A DNA stretch of 64,000 nt, from assembly GCA_022577435.1 (NCBI GenBank), contig JAKOON010000058.1:960001-1024000 (forward strand). Direction: 5' to 3'. Below are positions 12,372 to 25,189 of the stretch, piece by piece. The first letter of the stretch is position 1. Every line of letters begins with the position of its first letter. This stretch comes from Embiotoca jacksoni. Its lineage: Eukaryota > Chordata > Actinopteri > Embiotocidae. The notes beneath the pieces were generated by a model, which did not search any database, was not told the origin of the DNA, and saw nothing but the letters and a program-made list of their open reading frames with translations. Made by a program: the position numbers and the translations under genes.

Positions 12372-13799
12372 AGTGTCTTGAACTTGAACCAGCCTGTCCT
12401 GGAAGTACCCTGATGGTAATCTGTAGTCATAGGGTTGACCTGACCTCCGTCTCGGATCAGTGGTGTGACACTCTGCTCTGCGGCATCGTGTGGAACCGCA
12501 AACCAGGCAGGAGGTCACTGATGCCAACTGTAGCACACATGCACAAACACACGGACACACACACAAACACACAGTGCACACACAGGAAAGTACAGCTATA
12601 CTACTTAGCGTGGAGCAATTAAGGTCGCTATTTAAAAAAAAATAGAAATCCCAGAGTTGGCGGAAATGCTGTTTTTCACCATTTGTGTATATTTATGTTA
12701 ACTTGTAATATACTACCGGATGTGTTGAGAAGCGAAACACCACAGCTAATGAAATGGATGCTTTCCTTCATAAAATGCATGTGGATTATAAAACTATGAT
12801 CAGGCTTTACATGTAATAGTGGCCTAAAATGAAAAGAAAAGACAATAAAATGGTTATTTCCAATTATTTGTATGACAGTGAAAAAATGTCAAAAAAAGGT
12901 TGACACTCGTGACAGCTCTTGTGTCAGAGCCCAATCAACAAAATACTTCCAAGCTTTTGGTATTCGTAAAAAAAAAGAGCTGAATAATAAGTGGTTAAGC
13001 CGTCTGTGTCCACTTAAAAAGAGAAGATGGTTGGTTTCATTACTGCTCTTTGCCCATGATAACATTAGTGGTGGAAGGAGGTGTTGATAGTCTGCCGCCC
13101 CACCAGCTGGCCAGAGTGGAACACAATAGAACCATCACTTAAGTTGTTTGAATGATCTTTGATAAAAAAAAATAAAAAAAAACATTTTCTAAAGACAACT
13201 TCAACTTTGTGTCAAACTCAAGAAATCCAGACCTTTGGAAATGCTTCAGAAAGCCAGTGGCAATGAAGCAATGAGCCTTCAGAGGTTGTTTTGAGTGACA
13301 TTCCTGTTGAGGCAGAAAGTTACTGTCAAAGACTGAAAAGGGTGAATCAGGTCAGGCATGAAATTATGTGGGTTTTCTTTGACACCCTTTTTGCACCAGG
13401 GATTCTCACCTCAGGGTCACACTGGCAACACTGATTTCTATTGTGACATCTGAGGTGCGTCAGGTACATGGAGAAGTCGCAGTGGTTACAGAAATGTGTG
13501 TAACTCAGGTGATGATGTCAATCAAGTAACAAAACTCACCACCCATGTTGTGCGCACCGTCTGTGTTCATCGGGGGCCGTCTCTGAACTTTTTGATCCAC
13601 CCTCGTACGTGTGCTCACACGGGTCAACAAAGCCACAAACCTGACCTGTATGTAAAAGGAACTGAAAGGCCCTGAAATAAATCTGTTTATTAAAAGATAA
13701 TTCAACAATCATATCAGACCTCCAGTTTCGGAGCTGATGCATCTATTGTAAAACAGCACCTTTGACCACCTCAGGAGAAGGAGGAGAAAGACTGTCTGA
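12370..13799. other. Unique DNA, no gene seen
   Basis: No frame longer than about 98 codons, and none with a motif. A-rich runs occur near 12968-12977 and 13166-13181. Nothing else is recognised. Confidence 0.5.
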
Positions 13800-13993
13800 A
13801 GTTATCACTGCCTGTAATACGTTTTTTCTCCCTTAAAGAGGAGTTTTTTCCCTCCTAGCTTATGTGGGAATTGTTGAATTGTTGAGGTTCTCTATATAAT
13901 ATTGTAAAGTCTTGTTGTAAGGACTTTAATGTGTTAAGTGCCATGAAATAACCTTTGTGATTTGGCGCTCTATAAATAAAGTTGAATTGAATT
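13800..13993 (+). mobile_element. LINE 3' tail fragment
   Basis: The sequence runs from a TTTTTTCTCCCTTAAAGAGG-like block through GTGATTTGGCGCTCTATAAA and ends in a short GAATTGAATT tail. This is the 3' end of a very common teleost non-LTR retrotransposon and its derivatives, recognised from the TTTGGCGCTNTATAAATAAA terminal signature. Only the untranslated tail is present, a typical 5'-truncated insertion. The exact clade (RTE-, Rex- or L2-like) cannot be told from this piece. Confidence 0.75.
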
Positions 13994-14280
13994 AATACCA
14001 AATATTACAAGGAAATATGAAAAGCTTTCCACTTAATGATAAATTTAGGCCTGTGTCTAGTTTCATAACTAATTATTTTCATAATTCATTTGTCACTGTG
14101 TGGATACGTCGCTCTGGGAGGGTGATGATGAGATGAGAGGGAGGCTGCTGAACTGAAAGTGCTGTCAGGAATTTTGCCAGCCGGTCGTTGAGAATCGCTG
14201 ATGTGACACCAAACCATGTATAATAATTAGACATAAGTGCACAAACAACACATGAAAGCAGCCTGAGTCAGATTAATCAG

Positions 14281-14470
14281 TCACTTCAGAAGTATTTAGA
14301 CCACATTCACTTTTTGAATAGTTGATTGTGTTGCAAATTTAAATTTTAAATGGTTAAAACTGCCATGTTTTCCATCAATCTACTTGAGGCTTTACAAAAA
14401 GAATGTGTTTATAAATTATTGGTAAGTTATTAAAATGTATTCAAGTATCCTGAATACTTTTGTAAATACA
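14281..14470. mobile_element. Tc1-like terminal / non-autonomous fragment
   Basis: CAGAAGTATTTAGACC followed by CATTCACTTTTTG and CCATCAATCTAC resembles the terminal region of teleost Tc1-type elements, whose ends carry AAGTATTCAGACCC. A second, inverted-looking relic, GTATCCTGAATACTTT, lies at 14446-14461. No transposase frame is present, so it is a decayed MITE-like copy or a solo end. Confidence 0.5.
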
Positions 14471-15368
14471 AGATTTAGTTTTTTGATTTATAATTTATTT
14501 CTTCAGTGTAGCATTAGAAACGTTAATTCTTATTGATACGTTTTTGAAGACTCAAATTTTGTTTCTACAGGAGGAGCTCAGGTATTTTTATGTGGAGCCA
14601 AGCTTTTTTTTTTAAAGATAAAGTCTACACCTATGTTTTTTATTTTGACTTTGATTGTTGCACATTTAGTTATGTAGTTACTAAATTGTGTAAGACTTTG
14701 TCAGGGTCTGTTTCATCTAAAATATTGTACATTTTTCAGATTACATGTAAAAAGGTGTAAAGCAAGTATACAACAACATTCCACCACTTAAAGGTGTACA
14801 AACCAAATAAAACATAAGTCATGGCTCTTTCCAGTTATCACACATGCACTTGGGGCATTTGGAGTTTTCTACCATTAGTTTGGAGCACTGTTTTGATGTG
14901 TGGTTTCCTTTTTTGTTCATGCACAAGCGTGATAAAGCAGGTATGAGCAAAATGTATTGCTTATATTCCTACCCATGATTTCATGCCTCCCCACTGACTG
15001 AAAGCTGATAGTTAAGTGTCAAAAAAATAAATCTATAGGCTCCTTTAAGAGGCTGTAGGCGACCGACTTCAAAGTTATCACAGTGACTCCAGTTCAGTTC
15101 AGATGACATCATGTCATATATTGGCTACCAGTCAAACAGGATTACAAGTATTTGGATTAAATTAGCTGATTTCCTCTTTGATCACTTTACATTGTGTAAG
15201 ACATTTCCCCACTCTAATCTTTGGTTTGTGTTTTTGTTGTTTCATTGATGACTTTCTGAAAGTGTGTCAAGCCCACTCATCAATTAGAGCAGGATAGGAT
15301 TACCATCATACGTTAAACAGCTTGAAAAGTGCATGCGGGGGCAGAGTGTTTGAGTGTGTGTGATTTTT
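14471..15368. other. Unique DNA, no gene seen
   Basis: AT-rich, with no repeat recognised. The stretch 15235-15325 has enhancer-like texture (CATCAATTAG, GATTACCATCATA), but too little to call. Confidence 0.45.
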
Positions 15369-15376
15369 GTGTGCGC

Positions 15377-15445
<69 letters not shown>
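15369..15445. repeat. (GT)n microsatellite with a GCGCGC start
   Basis: About 38 units, beginning GTGTGCGCGCGTGTG. Alternating purine-pyrimidine with CG steps is a favourable Z-DNA sequence. Confidence 0.97.
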
Positions 15446-15447
<2 letters not shown>

Positions 15448-16249
15448 TGACAGAAAGAGAGAGACAGTGTCACTCGATTAAAAGATTTTGAATCCTAATG
15501 TGCTAATTTGTCATTCAACGTGTACAATAGTTGAAACTAAATATAAATTATAAGGAAAGGGTTTGATTTTGAAAGCATGTCAGTCACTTGAGAGTTTATC
15601 ACTGAAGTATTATTATATGTTGCACGAGTTCATCTTTTGTGCTTTCATGCTGTGATGTCATATTGCATTTAAATGGTCTTGTTAAATGTCTGAACATGGG
15701 CAGGGCCTCCCTTTTTTGATGAGAAAATCGGTGTCGGATCCGTTTGGCATTTACAGTTTTAAGATATGAGGGCATTCTGGGAAATGAGAGCGACCGCCTG
15801 ACGAGAACTCGGTCACAAAGTTAAAATGCAGCCGCGGCAGCTTAATCCAGTGGGAGGAAAAGAACATCTTTGAATCAGTACTTCAAGTCTACTGATGATA
15901 CATAACCATAGTGTATAACTGCAGTACAGTACGTATCAATATTACAGGAAATTCCCAACTTAAAAAAATAAATAAAAATATTTACCACCAGTGACCCTCA
16001 CTGACACATCATGTTATAATATGTTTTAATCTAAGTTCACATTACATATACACTATATATGCATTTAACACTACTAATTATATAAAAGCCAATATTAGTA
16101 CAATATATTTGTTCAGTTTGAAAAAGTTTTCATTTGTACTACTATGATTTGAATCATGTATCCATCACATTTAGATGACTTTGTAAACCAATTGAACATT
16201 AATACTTCCATAATTCTATAACATCGTAAACCTTTTTACCTATTATCAT
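15446..16249. other. Unique AT-rich DNA, no gene seen
   Basis: A more GC-rich patch near 15780-15850 includes AGCGACCGCCTGACG. The remainder is very AT-rich and frames are broken throughout. Confidence 0.5.
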
Positions 16250-16575
16250 CCTGTACTGTGGCTATTACAACCATCCTTTATCATTACGTTTAGCTGTTCT
16301 ATTAATGGTAATCTATCTTTTTGACCATGTATTCAATAATTTGCTATTTATGTTACTTTTAACTAACATTTAAACTACTTATTTACAACCTATAGAAACT
16401 TTGCTTTAAGTATTTATTACTTTTGGCAAACTATTGAGACCATTATCTTTAACTATTTACTATTTTAATTATCCATTTGTTTGTTTTTTGACTGATCATT
16501 GATGTCATAATTTAATAGCTATTTATTATTTTTAGCTAAGTATTTAATCAATTATGTTTAGCTAACTGTTTTGAC
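16250..16575 (+). repeat. Degenerate AT-rich minisatellite (CTATTTATTACTTTTAGC type)
   Basis: Words such as ATTTATTACTTTTGGC, TATTTATTATTTTTAGCTAA and TGTTTAGCTAACTGTT recur with a loose period near 20 to 35 bp. A related tract lies at 37340-37557. The copies are strongly diverged. Confidence 0.6.
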
Positions 16576-17915
16576 ATCTTTACTATCTGACGACCAGTGT
16601 CATGTGGAAAGCTTCTTCTTTTTACACCGAGGCGACGCCAAACGTAACATCGACCTGTACACTACCAGGTGTATTACACACATTATACTGGGCCGACTCA
16701 CTGGGTACCGCTTCATCTGTCGCCTCAGTTGTGGTGCCTCAGTTGTGAGAGTGCAACACAACGCTGAGATATCATTTTTAATAATAATTATTACTATCAT
16801 TAACAGTATGCACCACTATATTTTATGTGGTCCATAAGGGGCCGATGCTTGTTGAAATTGTTTAAAGTGATTCAACAGTACAGGAATTCCTCAATTAAAT
16901 TAAAACATGAAAAATGATAGTTAGAAGGATTTTCTATTACACCAGCACTGTGTGGCCAAGTACATGGGAAGCTGTGTGGGCAGTGAGCATGTTTTATGTG
17001 GGCAGCATGTCTGAGAACAACATCCGCATCTGTGTCTCAGACAGAGTGGATTTCATGTAGCTTAAAAACAGAACACATCTTGCCCAAAGCAAAAGACAAC
17101 TGAGCCAATACTCCACTGTTATAATCTTGTCAAGAGACGCTGTCTGGAGCACTTCCTTTCACTTCCCACTTGTTGGAGACTGACTTAGTGGATTCAGATT
17201 GTATGCTTCAGTCTTTTACCCCAGAATGATCTTTATTTCAGAGTTGCACTAACAGCTCTGAGGAGGAAAATGTACCCCTGACTGCGCTTTGACCCGTAGT
17301 GCTGCCATTTGTTGACACAGTCAGATGGTTTATATTATCTGCATCTGAATGTTGTCACTTCAATAGAGAGAGAGAGTATCCCTTGATGACATCACAGGTT
17401 TGAATCTAAGGTTTCTCAGCACTTTGGATTTGGATGGAGCAATGCCGCTATGTTTTCAACAATGACCTTGGTGAGTACATAATTATAATACAACAATACA
17501 AATTGGTGGCCAAATCTTCCCTATCTAAGTATGGTCACCTGAAACTGATATTCATCAATGTTAATACAACCCGGTATCAGTGCATCATATTGTTAACGTT
17601 CACACAACCAACACTGAAAACATGAGTTGTCCAACGATGTAAGTCATTGCAAGTAATTTCTTCAACCACTGTTTATACTTAAATAATTATCATAGTCACG
17701 TTTAAAAAAAAAATAAAAAACAACATTACGGAAGATATTGGACACGAACTGCAGATTTCTTTTTTGTCAAGGTCACAGTGTTTTTTACACCCACTCATCC
17801 GCCCACCTGCTACGTTTTGTGCCAGTGTTATTATCTCGAGCTCCCTAAAAAGGACCATCTGTTGTTAGTCATTTCAACATAAATTTAAAGATTTGTAACC
17901 AAACTGCTTTTAATA
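16576..17915. other. Unique DNA, no gene seen
   Basis: An 88-codon plus frame at 16571-16837 has no recognised motif. A short GA run sits at 17366-17376. No TE is recognised. Confidence 0.5.
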
Positions 17916-17939
17916 TTTTTTTTTTTTTTTTTTTTTTTT
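17916..17939. repeat. Poly(T) tract, 24 bp
   Basis: A pure T run with no flanking element identified. Confidence 0.9.
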
Positions 17940-18989
17940 GCTGTATTGTATATACTGTCCCTGTCCATTGTAGTTTGGACTTCGACTCGCTCGCTACTCC
18001 TGCGTGACGTGATTATGAACATGTAATCACATGTACAGTAAGTCTGTATCTGTTTGTCTTCCTGGCTTTTCATGTTTTCCTTGATATCGCTTCCTTCTTC
18101 TTAAATTGCTCCCTCCTGCTGTTGAAGACATTTTTTTTTAGCTCAACAGTGGATCGATTTAGAGTTGCTGCACTCCGTCTATAGCTGTCATGTTTTACAG
18201 TGGAGCGATCCAGAAGGCCGTTGGGATAATGACCCTTTCCTCTGTGCTTCCTGACAGCAGAGATGTGAAACATCGATAGCCTCCATTCAGCCATTTTTTT
18301 AATGACTAATACCTCTGGGAGATGTTGAATAGCAAAAGAAAAGAAAGGAATGATCCTTCGATAACCGCTCATTCTTGTTTCAACTTATTTTGCTAATATA
18401 AACATTTAGCACGATTAAAAAACAAATCCCCACATTCAAAAGTTTTAAATGTCTAAATAATTATTTTTTTAAAATACAAGTATATAAATTCAATGAAATA
18501 TAATTTACATCTGGTTTCTGTTTTTTACAGTTTTACTTTGACTCATCTGCTGTAGTTCATTACTTACCATTATTACGCTACTCCATTAAATGTCGCATCT
18601 CCAACTTTAAACAGACTTCAGTTCAAATATATTCAACTCGTATGTTTCTATTGTCAGTATAAACAAGAAAAGCAGCAACCTATTTTTCAACATTTCATCA
18701 TTCTTATTTTATTTGTGTCGAGTCACTTTAGAAACATTACATTTCAAGTGTTGTGAAAGCCAGTCTGAAGTCAGTCAAGTCGAAATAATATTCCTCAGCC
18801 GATTTGAGTAATGTTCACACCAAAATCTCCTCTTCTTTCGTTGAGGAGCAGGATAAGATCATCATAACTGAATGATATTGAATCCATCATTATTTTCTGC
18901 AGAATGAGTTGACGAGAATCTTTTGAACCTTATGTTGAAGAAATGTTGTAAATTTGCATTGGTGCTGGTTGGTTTAGTTGCGAAACATT
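17940..18989. other. Unique DNA, no gene seen
   Basis: A 100-codon minus frame at 18070-18372 has no recognisable domain and no splice context I can support. Confidence 0.5.
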
Positions 18990-19200
18990 TTCAGGCGAGT
19001 ATTTAACATTTTCATGTCGCTTCTTTTGTCACGTACCCGTTGTTTAAAAGCCGGTATTCTGGGATTTGACAAGTCAACGCTTCAAACTTTAACCCTTCCG
19101 CTTTCAAGTCAAAAGTCAAGTGAAGCTTTGTGAAGTTAGGTCTCAATAAGTCAAAACTCACGACAGTCAAGTCCAATTCAGTTCTTGAGGCCTTATTTTG
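18990..19200. repeat. Short degenerate AAGTCAA-rich tract
   Basis: ACAAGTCAACG, CAAGTCAAAAGTCAAGTG, AATAAGTCAAAAC and AGTCAAGTCC recur over about 200 bp. They echo the AGTCAAG words of the array at 2.9-3.3 kb. Too few copies remain to define a period. Confidence 0.45.
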
Positions 19201-19689
19201 CATTCATATTAAACAACCTTATGTCTCCAACTCTGGTAAAAAAAATATTAATTAAAATACAGGTTTTTTTCTCTTCCTTTCACAGAACATGCTTTCATTT
19301 CACTCACAGAACAACTCCCAAGGATGCATTTTTAAATGGAGTAAAAAGGCAATGCCAAATCTAAATCACTCTCACTCCTAACAAGCTCTCATCAGGTGAC
19401 TGCTCTTAAATCCCCTGCTACGGAGCAATTACACAACTGCTACTCATGTTACCTTGACGTCAGTATAACAGCTGAAGGCCTGAATTTCACCACATTACAC
19501 CGTGTTGCAACAGAATCCAGCCGAACCATGAAAGGAGTGAAGGTTGAGCGGCGACTTGACATTGGTGGACTCCCTGCACGACAGCTTGGCGGTGTGAGTG
19601 GGGTGTTTTATGAATCCGCCACTGAACTGGAACTGTATTCAGAAGAGGAGTTTGTCTCTCTCAGATACATATATGCACGCAATCACTGA
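19201..19689. other. Unique DNA with a 97-codon open frame, not called as a gene
   Basis: The plus frame 19396-19689 shows no domain and opens at a non-ATG codon. Composition resembles the neighbouring noncoding DNA. Confidence 0.45.
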
Positions 19690-19985
19690 TCATGAGCTCG
19701 TCCACTTAGCATACAGCATATTCTGTATCACAGAATGACTTAAACACCTCCCATCACTTTTCTCTACATGCATTGTCATTAATATGAAGATGTGAATATA
19801 CTGTGTGTGTGAGCAACTCCCTGTTTGAAACTGTGCAAAAGCTTCCCGGTAGAACATATCACCATTCAGGCATCATAATAATGGGTAATGTGGCACCATT
19901 AACTTTTGCATGCTAATCTGCCAGCTTCTGCCAAGTACGCTTGATTTATCGACCCCAATCCGCGTGCTTCATCTCAAAGAGTTGT
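19690..19985. promoter_or_regulatory. Candidate enhancer with POU-type octamer
   Basis: TTTGCATGCTAAT at 19905-19917 joins two POU half-site arrangements (TTTGCAT and ATGCTAAT). It lies within about 300 bp of non-repetitive sequence that also carries GTCATTAATATG and CATCATAATAATGGG. Such POU and homeodomain-rich unique blocks are typical of distal developmental enhancers. Evolutionary conservation was not tested. Confidence 0.22.
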
Positions 19986-21150
19986 CGAAATGTGCGAGTG
20001 AATAATGTTTTCTGCGTGCATTTATGTGTGTGAAAAGTGTGTGAGTGTGTGTCATCATCTGTCCTATTCAGTGCTGCAGAATGTGCGTGAGATACTGACT
20101 TGCACAGGTGTTCATAAGGACCAAGCACACTCATATGCTCGACTGGGTGACCTCTGTATGTCTATCGGTTTGGATATACAGTACAGTATGTGTGTGAGTG
20201 TGTCTCTGTGTGTATGAGAGAAAGATCTACACACACTCAACGGTACAAAGCAGGTGTATCACTTTTTTTTTTTTTACTGTGGACACTATGGACATTATGG
20301 CCGCCCACTTAAACTGGAAACCCGACTGCATCTAAGGAATGTCAGGGCTTTTAGTTGAGTTTTAGTACACTTCAGGTTAAGGTCAAAGGAGGATCAAGCT
20401 CTTGCTGTACTGCCACCTCAGCTTTAGAAGAGTCTTACACAGGGATTTTGTCTCTGCTTGTAAATCTTGTCTGTGAACTAAACTTACTTGTTTCTGCAAT
20501 ACACAGCTGTTGTGCCACCCCCCAAATTCAATTCATATTTTAAACGGGTTTACTTGTATTTAACTCACATGGTTTTATTTTGAGAGGAGGAAACATTCCT
20601 TCTCTGCCAGACCTTCTCTTGTCAGATTTCATCCTCAGGATTACAAAGCCTTTTAATGCCTTCACTACGGTCTACATGATGGCGTAACTACACAAGGTTT
20701 TGGTTTGATTCTCTGTGGTCCTTCAGTCTCGTCACAAATGCATTTGGCCTGAAAGTGGAGCTGCTGTTGTTTGCTCATTAACATTAAAAGACTTATATTT
20801 GGATCTCCCTCTGACCCCAATTCACAGAAACACAGAGCCCATTGTTAATTTTTACAAAATTATCAGTTCAACCGATACAGGTTTGTTCCTGTTTTAGAAC
20901 AAAGTGGGAGGGAAAATAAATTGTGAACTGTAGCTGTGAACATGTGTTTCACTGTACATTCAGTCAGCCCTTCTTTGCTGAATGTATGACTATGTAGGAG
21001 CTCTAGGCCCACACAAACCCATGGCCAGGCTCAAATATAGAGCAATTATTGAGCACTGCAGATATCAGGGGCAGGATTTGTTATACCAACTTGAAATTCT
21101 TACCTAAAATTACGAAGACCTATTTGCAAACTAGTAATTTGTGCCTTCTA
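19986..21150. other. Unique DNA, no gene seen
   Basis: Includes a 13-bp T run at 20263-20275 and several short GTGTGTG patches. No open frame or repeat family is recognised. Confidence 0.5.
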
Positions 21151-21159
21151 GGTTCCTTG

Positions 21160-21480
21160 ATGATGAAGCAACACCAACAGGGAGGTGTCTGTAAGCATCT
21201 CAAATTCATTCTGCAGCAGGACAATGAGCCAAAATGTACAAACAAAACCACAACAATCTATCTTCAACCACAAGAAGAACAAAAAGTCCTGCAACAGATG
21301 GTGTGTTGACCACAGAGCCCTGATCTCACCATCATGAAGTCAGTCTGGGATTACATGAAGAGACAGAACACAGAGACCGAGTCCACAATGAACTGTTGAA
21401 AGTTCTCCAAGATATTTGGAACAACCTACCTGCCAAGTGCCCCAAGTAACTTTTGTACAGTACTTTATGTCGGTCCAAAG
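21160..21480 (+). mobile_element. Tc1-like transposase remnant (D38-type spacing)
   Basis: One plus frame reads FILQQDNEPKCTNKTTT, then a stop at 21307, then PQSPDLTIMKSVWDYMKRQ. This is the second half of a Tc1/mariner DDE domain. The second catalytic Asp is kept (codon 21220-21222), while the third catalytic residue, normally Glu, is Lys (codon 21337-21339). Thirty-eight residues separate the two, rather than the 34 of classic Tc1. The in-frame TGA replaces the usual Trp of WPPQSPDL. The frame then decays in the region matching the usual C-terminal LWNNLPAK block (near 21410-21445). The copy is inactive. Confidence 0.85.
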
Positions 21481-24400
21481 TTGAGATAACATTGTAGAAA
21501 ACCTCTTTCTGTCTCTTCTTTCTTTCCCATGAGCAAAGATCCATGTAAAAAACATTCAGGAAGCATCCTCTAATTTTTCGCCAGGAGCAGATTGTAGTTG
21601 TTGTTTTTTTAGTCTTGGTCTCGGTATCAGTGTGTCTAGGTTTATTTTGATATGCCATCAAGTTACTCACAAAATGATTTATGAGTTGAAAGAAGCTTCA
21701 CTTTACAACAGCCAATGTTTTATTGTCCCAACAACTGCAAAAAAAGGTGATACTCTGATTGTTTCGTGCAGTTGTTCCAGTTCAAATTGATGTCATCATT
21801 TATCATCAGGACCTTTTGATCAAGAAATGTGTCAAGGATATGGTGTGACAGATTAAAAGGAACATGTTGGCGTGTCAGATACATTTCTTCAGACTGGATT
21901 TGGCAAATACCCAACATTGACAGACTGGGATTAGGGCCAAATAGTACAATTTTATCCTTTACTACTTCCACCACATGCACACTTTAAATTCCCCTCAAAC
22001 TATATAACATCCAGGTGTGAAGGGTAGATAAGGTGAGGATGCTATCGTTACAATTAACGATCCCCACCCGTCTAGACCTGATAAAGTGAAACCATGACTT
22101 GTCCTTCCACTTATGTGTATTGTCATACTCTGTGCTTTGAATGTGTTAAAATTTCCCAACCATCTGGGTCTCTGGATGCGTCTTGTGTTTGGGTCATTTG
22201 GCCTGCCTGGACTGTTTGGAGTGCTTGCACAGACTGAGCTGCTGGGAAGGCAGCAGCATGTCAGAACTGTATGGATTACAGAAGGCATCTGGCCAACTTT
22301 GCCATCAGGACCATCCAACTCACTTTCTGAGCTCATTTCCTCCAACTGTGCCTAAACTGTCACATCCAGTAATAAAAACTGGGACAGTATACCCAGAAGG
22401 TTTTCCACCCTGTGACGATAACATAATGGTTCCTCTTATAAGTTAATTCAAGTTTTGTTTAGGTAATTGACAGCAGATAATTTTGTAGTTCATTGTCCAA
22501 AAATGGAAAGTGTTCTGCTCTTCTGTATTTGCAGGTGTCTCCTAATAAAAAAGGATAGTAAGTGTTCTCAAGTCCATAATCTGGTCAGTGTGATTGGACC
22601 TCAGCTAATGCTGCCTTCCATTCAAAATGTGCTGACCTGTCTTTTGAAATATCACAGTCAAAAAGAAGTTAAGGTTTAAGTTAATTTGACAGTTACGAGA
22701 ATTGGTGTCCTATTCAGGCATGCTTGGAAGCCTGCAGTGTCTCTGCCTATCCTTCTGATGGGAATTTAGGACACTAACATTATAATATGTCTTAGACTAA
22801 GGTCCACTGACTTAGCTGCATTCATGACAGAACTACATGTTTTCAGATTATGTTTTGCCAAATGAAGGACTTTCATCAAACAAGATGAAACCTTTAACTT
22901 AGAAATGTTACAAAGGTTTAACCGATACTTGTCTTTCATTTGGATAAAATCCAGAAGACATTTAAAATACGTTCATTTTCACTTTCACAAGATGCATTTA
23001 CAGATGCAAACATATGCACCTTAAAGGAATCTTATTTGGTTACCCAGGGCTGCACATAAATAAGGGACAGAACAGCGGATGGTGGTGTGACACCTGCATT
23101 TGTTTGGTAGTGGTCAAAAACCTCTGAGGAAGAAAAGCCGATGCCCTTTAGACGTAGTTGTAATAAAAGAGTCGGATATGATCCCACTACTCTGAGTTGT
23201 TGCTTATTTGTCCCAGTGGTCATAGGTGTTATTGCAAAAAAAAACACATTTTAGACAACCATTATAAAAGACATATCCATTGAAAATACATCTCCAAATA
23301 CAAATAATTCTGTCTATGAGAAATTTCTAGTAGGTTTTACATTCATGAAGAAAGAAAACGTTAAAACCTTTTGGGCTTATGTACGAAACAGGGAATTATA
23401 ATTTGAGTGGGCGTCATCTTTGAGCCAGGTTCGTGACAATCGTTACAGTTTCACGAGAGTTTGTTAACTAAACATAATATTACACTAACACATAAAATAT
23501 TTGCATTAAAAATGGAATATGCAAGACTTAAATTCCATAGTCTAAATAGCACTTTGTACTTTAAAAGATGATAGTGAGTCCCTGCAGGATTGAGTCTGCC
23601 TTCATTCCAGCTCCTAGAGTCTTAGTAGTCAAATTTGATATATTCGTACCCTGCTGTTAGTTAGTAGTTAGTAGTTTTTGTTTTTGTTTTAAATAACTGA
23701 TTATTGTAAAGGTTAGATAGTATGGACCTGTAATGGATTGACTGACAAAAATGGTGACTGGTGAAGCTTTTAGTTTACGTGCTGCTTGCTTATCTAAAAA
23801 TGTTTTAATCAAGATTACTGTAGCAAAAAAGAAGCCACAGCAAAACCATATTTTTGTGCCATTTAAAATGTTTTTTTTTCAGTACAGTTTGTGTTGTCAT
23901 GAACTGCATCAACGATCCATTTTGAATTTTCAAAACAAGGTCAGTAGGCCTGGTTTTTGCTCGCTAAATAAAATTGCCTCAGTTTTGGTAGATGAGCTAA
24001 TGAGCTAGTCACACACAGCTATTATAACTGGTCTGAACTGCGTATCAACAAACAGCTAACACAACATATTAATACATCAGTAATATGATACAAATAGTGA
24101 CCTTTAGAAATTATCAGTAGACATCCAACTTAAGCTTTAACAGCTGTTTACTTACCAGTCTGGAAAAAATGTTGCAAGTTCAGCATCAGACTTTATTCCT
24201 TCAGTCACGAAGCGCTCGCTCCTGCGGTGGAAAGGAAACGCAAGCGTTAACTCTTTCTTTCCTTCTATTATACCAACAGTTCAAACCATACTTGTGTTTA
24301 CAGAAGTGAAAATATGGCACAATATTAATGATGGCTTAATGCCACGACACACATGAACCTATGTAAACCCCAGACTTGGAGCTTTTCATATGGTATAAAC

Positions 24401-25189
24401 AAATTATGTATAATTTTAATGAATGAACTTTGGCAGTGCTGGAAAAACAAATTGTGATTTTATGACAATAACACGGAAATATGGGCCAGCTTTAGCCCCA
24501 TTTCCAGTCTTTGAACAAAGCTAACCAACAGTCTGCTATCTGCGGTTTTATACTTAACATGCATATAAAGGAATGGTACATATGTTCTTGAACCAATGGC
24601 TAGTAAACATATTACTTGAACATATTCTACTGCAAAATCCAATAACAGCTGCACATTGCATTTTAAGTTTCTCTTCCCCTACTTCTTGTTTAAAGTGAAT
24701 CCTCTTTATCTCCTCCCTGAGCTAAACTCCAGCTAAATTGTCTTGCCTGACCTCAGCTTTATAGGATTTCTGAGTTGGCTTATTGAAATCCTCAGAACTC
24801 AAACAGCTGCCAGTGCCACCGGGCATGCCTCTATACTACAGCTTGAGGCCTTGTCAAATTGTTTCACAGTGGGTTTGGTCAGGCACTGTGTCCCCAGGTT
24901 TAATGTCTTCTGATCTGCCTTCAGTGAACGGCTTCGACTTGTCAGAGGGAGTAATTACTGTGAGAGTTAAAGAGAGAGATGGGGAGATTAAAAAAAGTGT
25001 TTGACATAGAAAGGAATAATCTTTTCCTGGATGAGTCCAGAGGGGTGAGAGGAGAGAAGGAGGAGTAATTCTCAGTTTGGGAGGTTGGAAAACTGAAGAT
25101 ATTTAACAATATTGGAAGAATTGGAGGGAGAATAAGAAGTTCCAGATATTAAAATGATGACTTTGGTCCTTATATAGTTGTGAAGAGCC
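21481..25189. other. Long unique stretch, no gene seen
   Basis: A 3.7-kb AT-rich stretch without a microsatellite longer than about 12 bp, unusual for this window. Overlapping frames of 80 to 116 codons at 21995-22446 on both strands show no recognisable domain and may reflect an unrecognised old repeat. A short CpG-bearing patch, CACGAAGCGCTCGCTCC, sits at 24207-24223. Confidence 0.5.

Noticed and set aside
19396..19689. 97-codon plus-strand frame
   Set aside because: No recognisable domain and no ATG at its start; length is within chance for 64 kb.
21995..22446. Overlapping 80 to 116-codon frames on both strands
   Set aside because: No motif; openness on both strands points to composition rather than coding.
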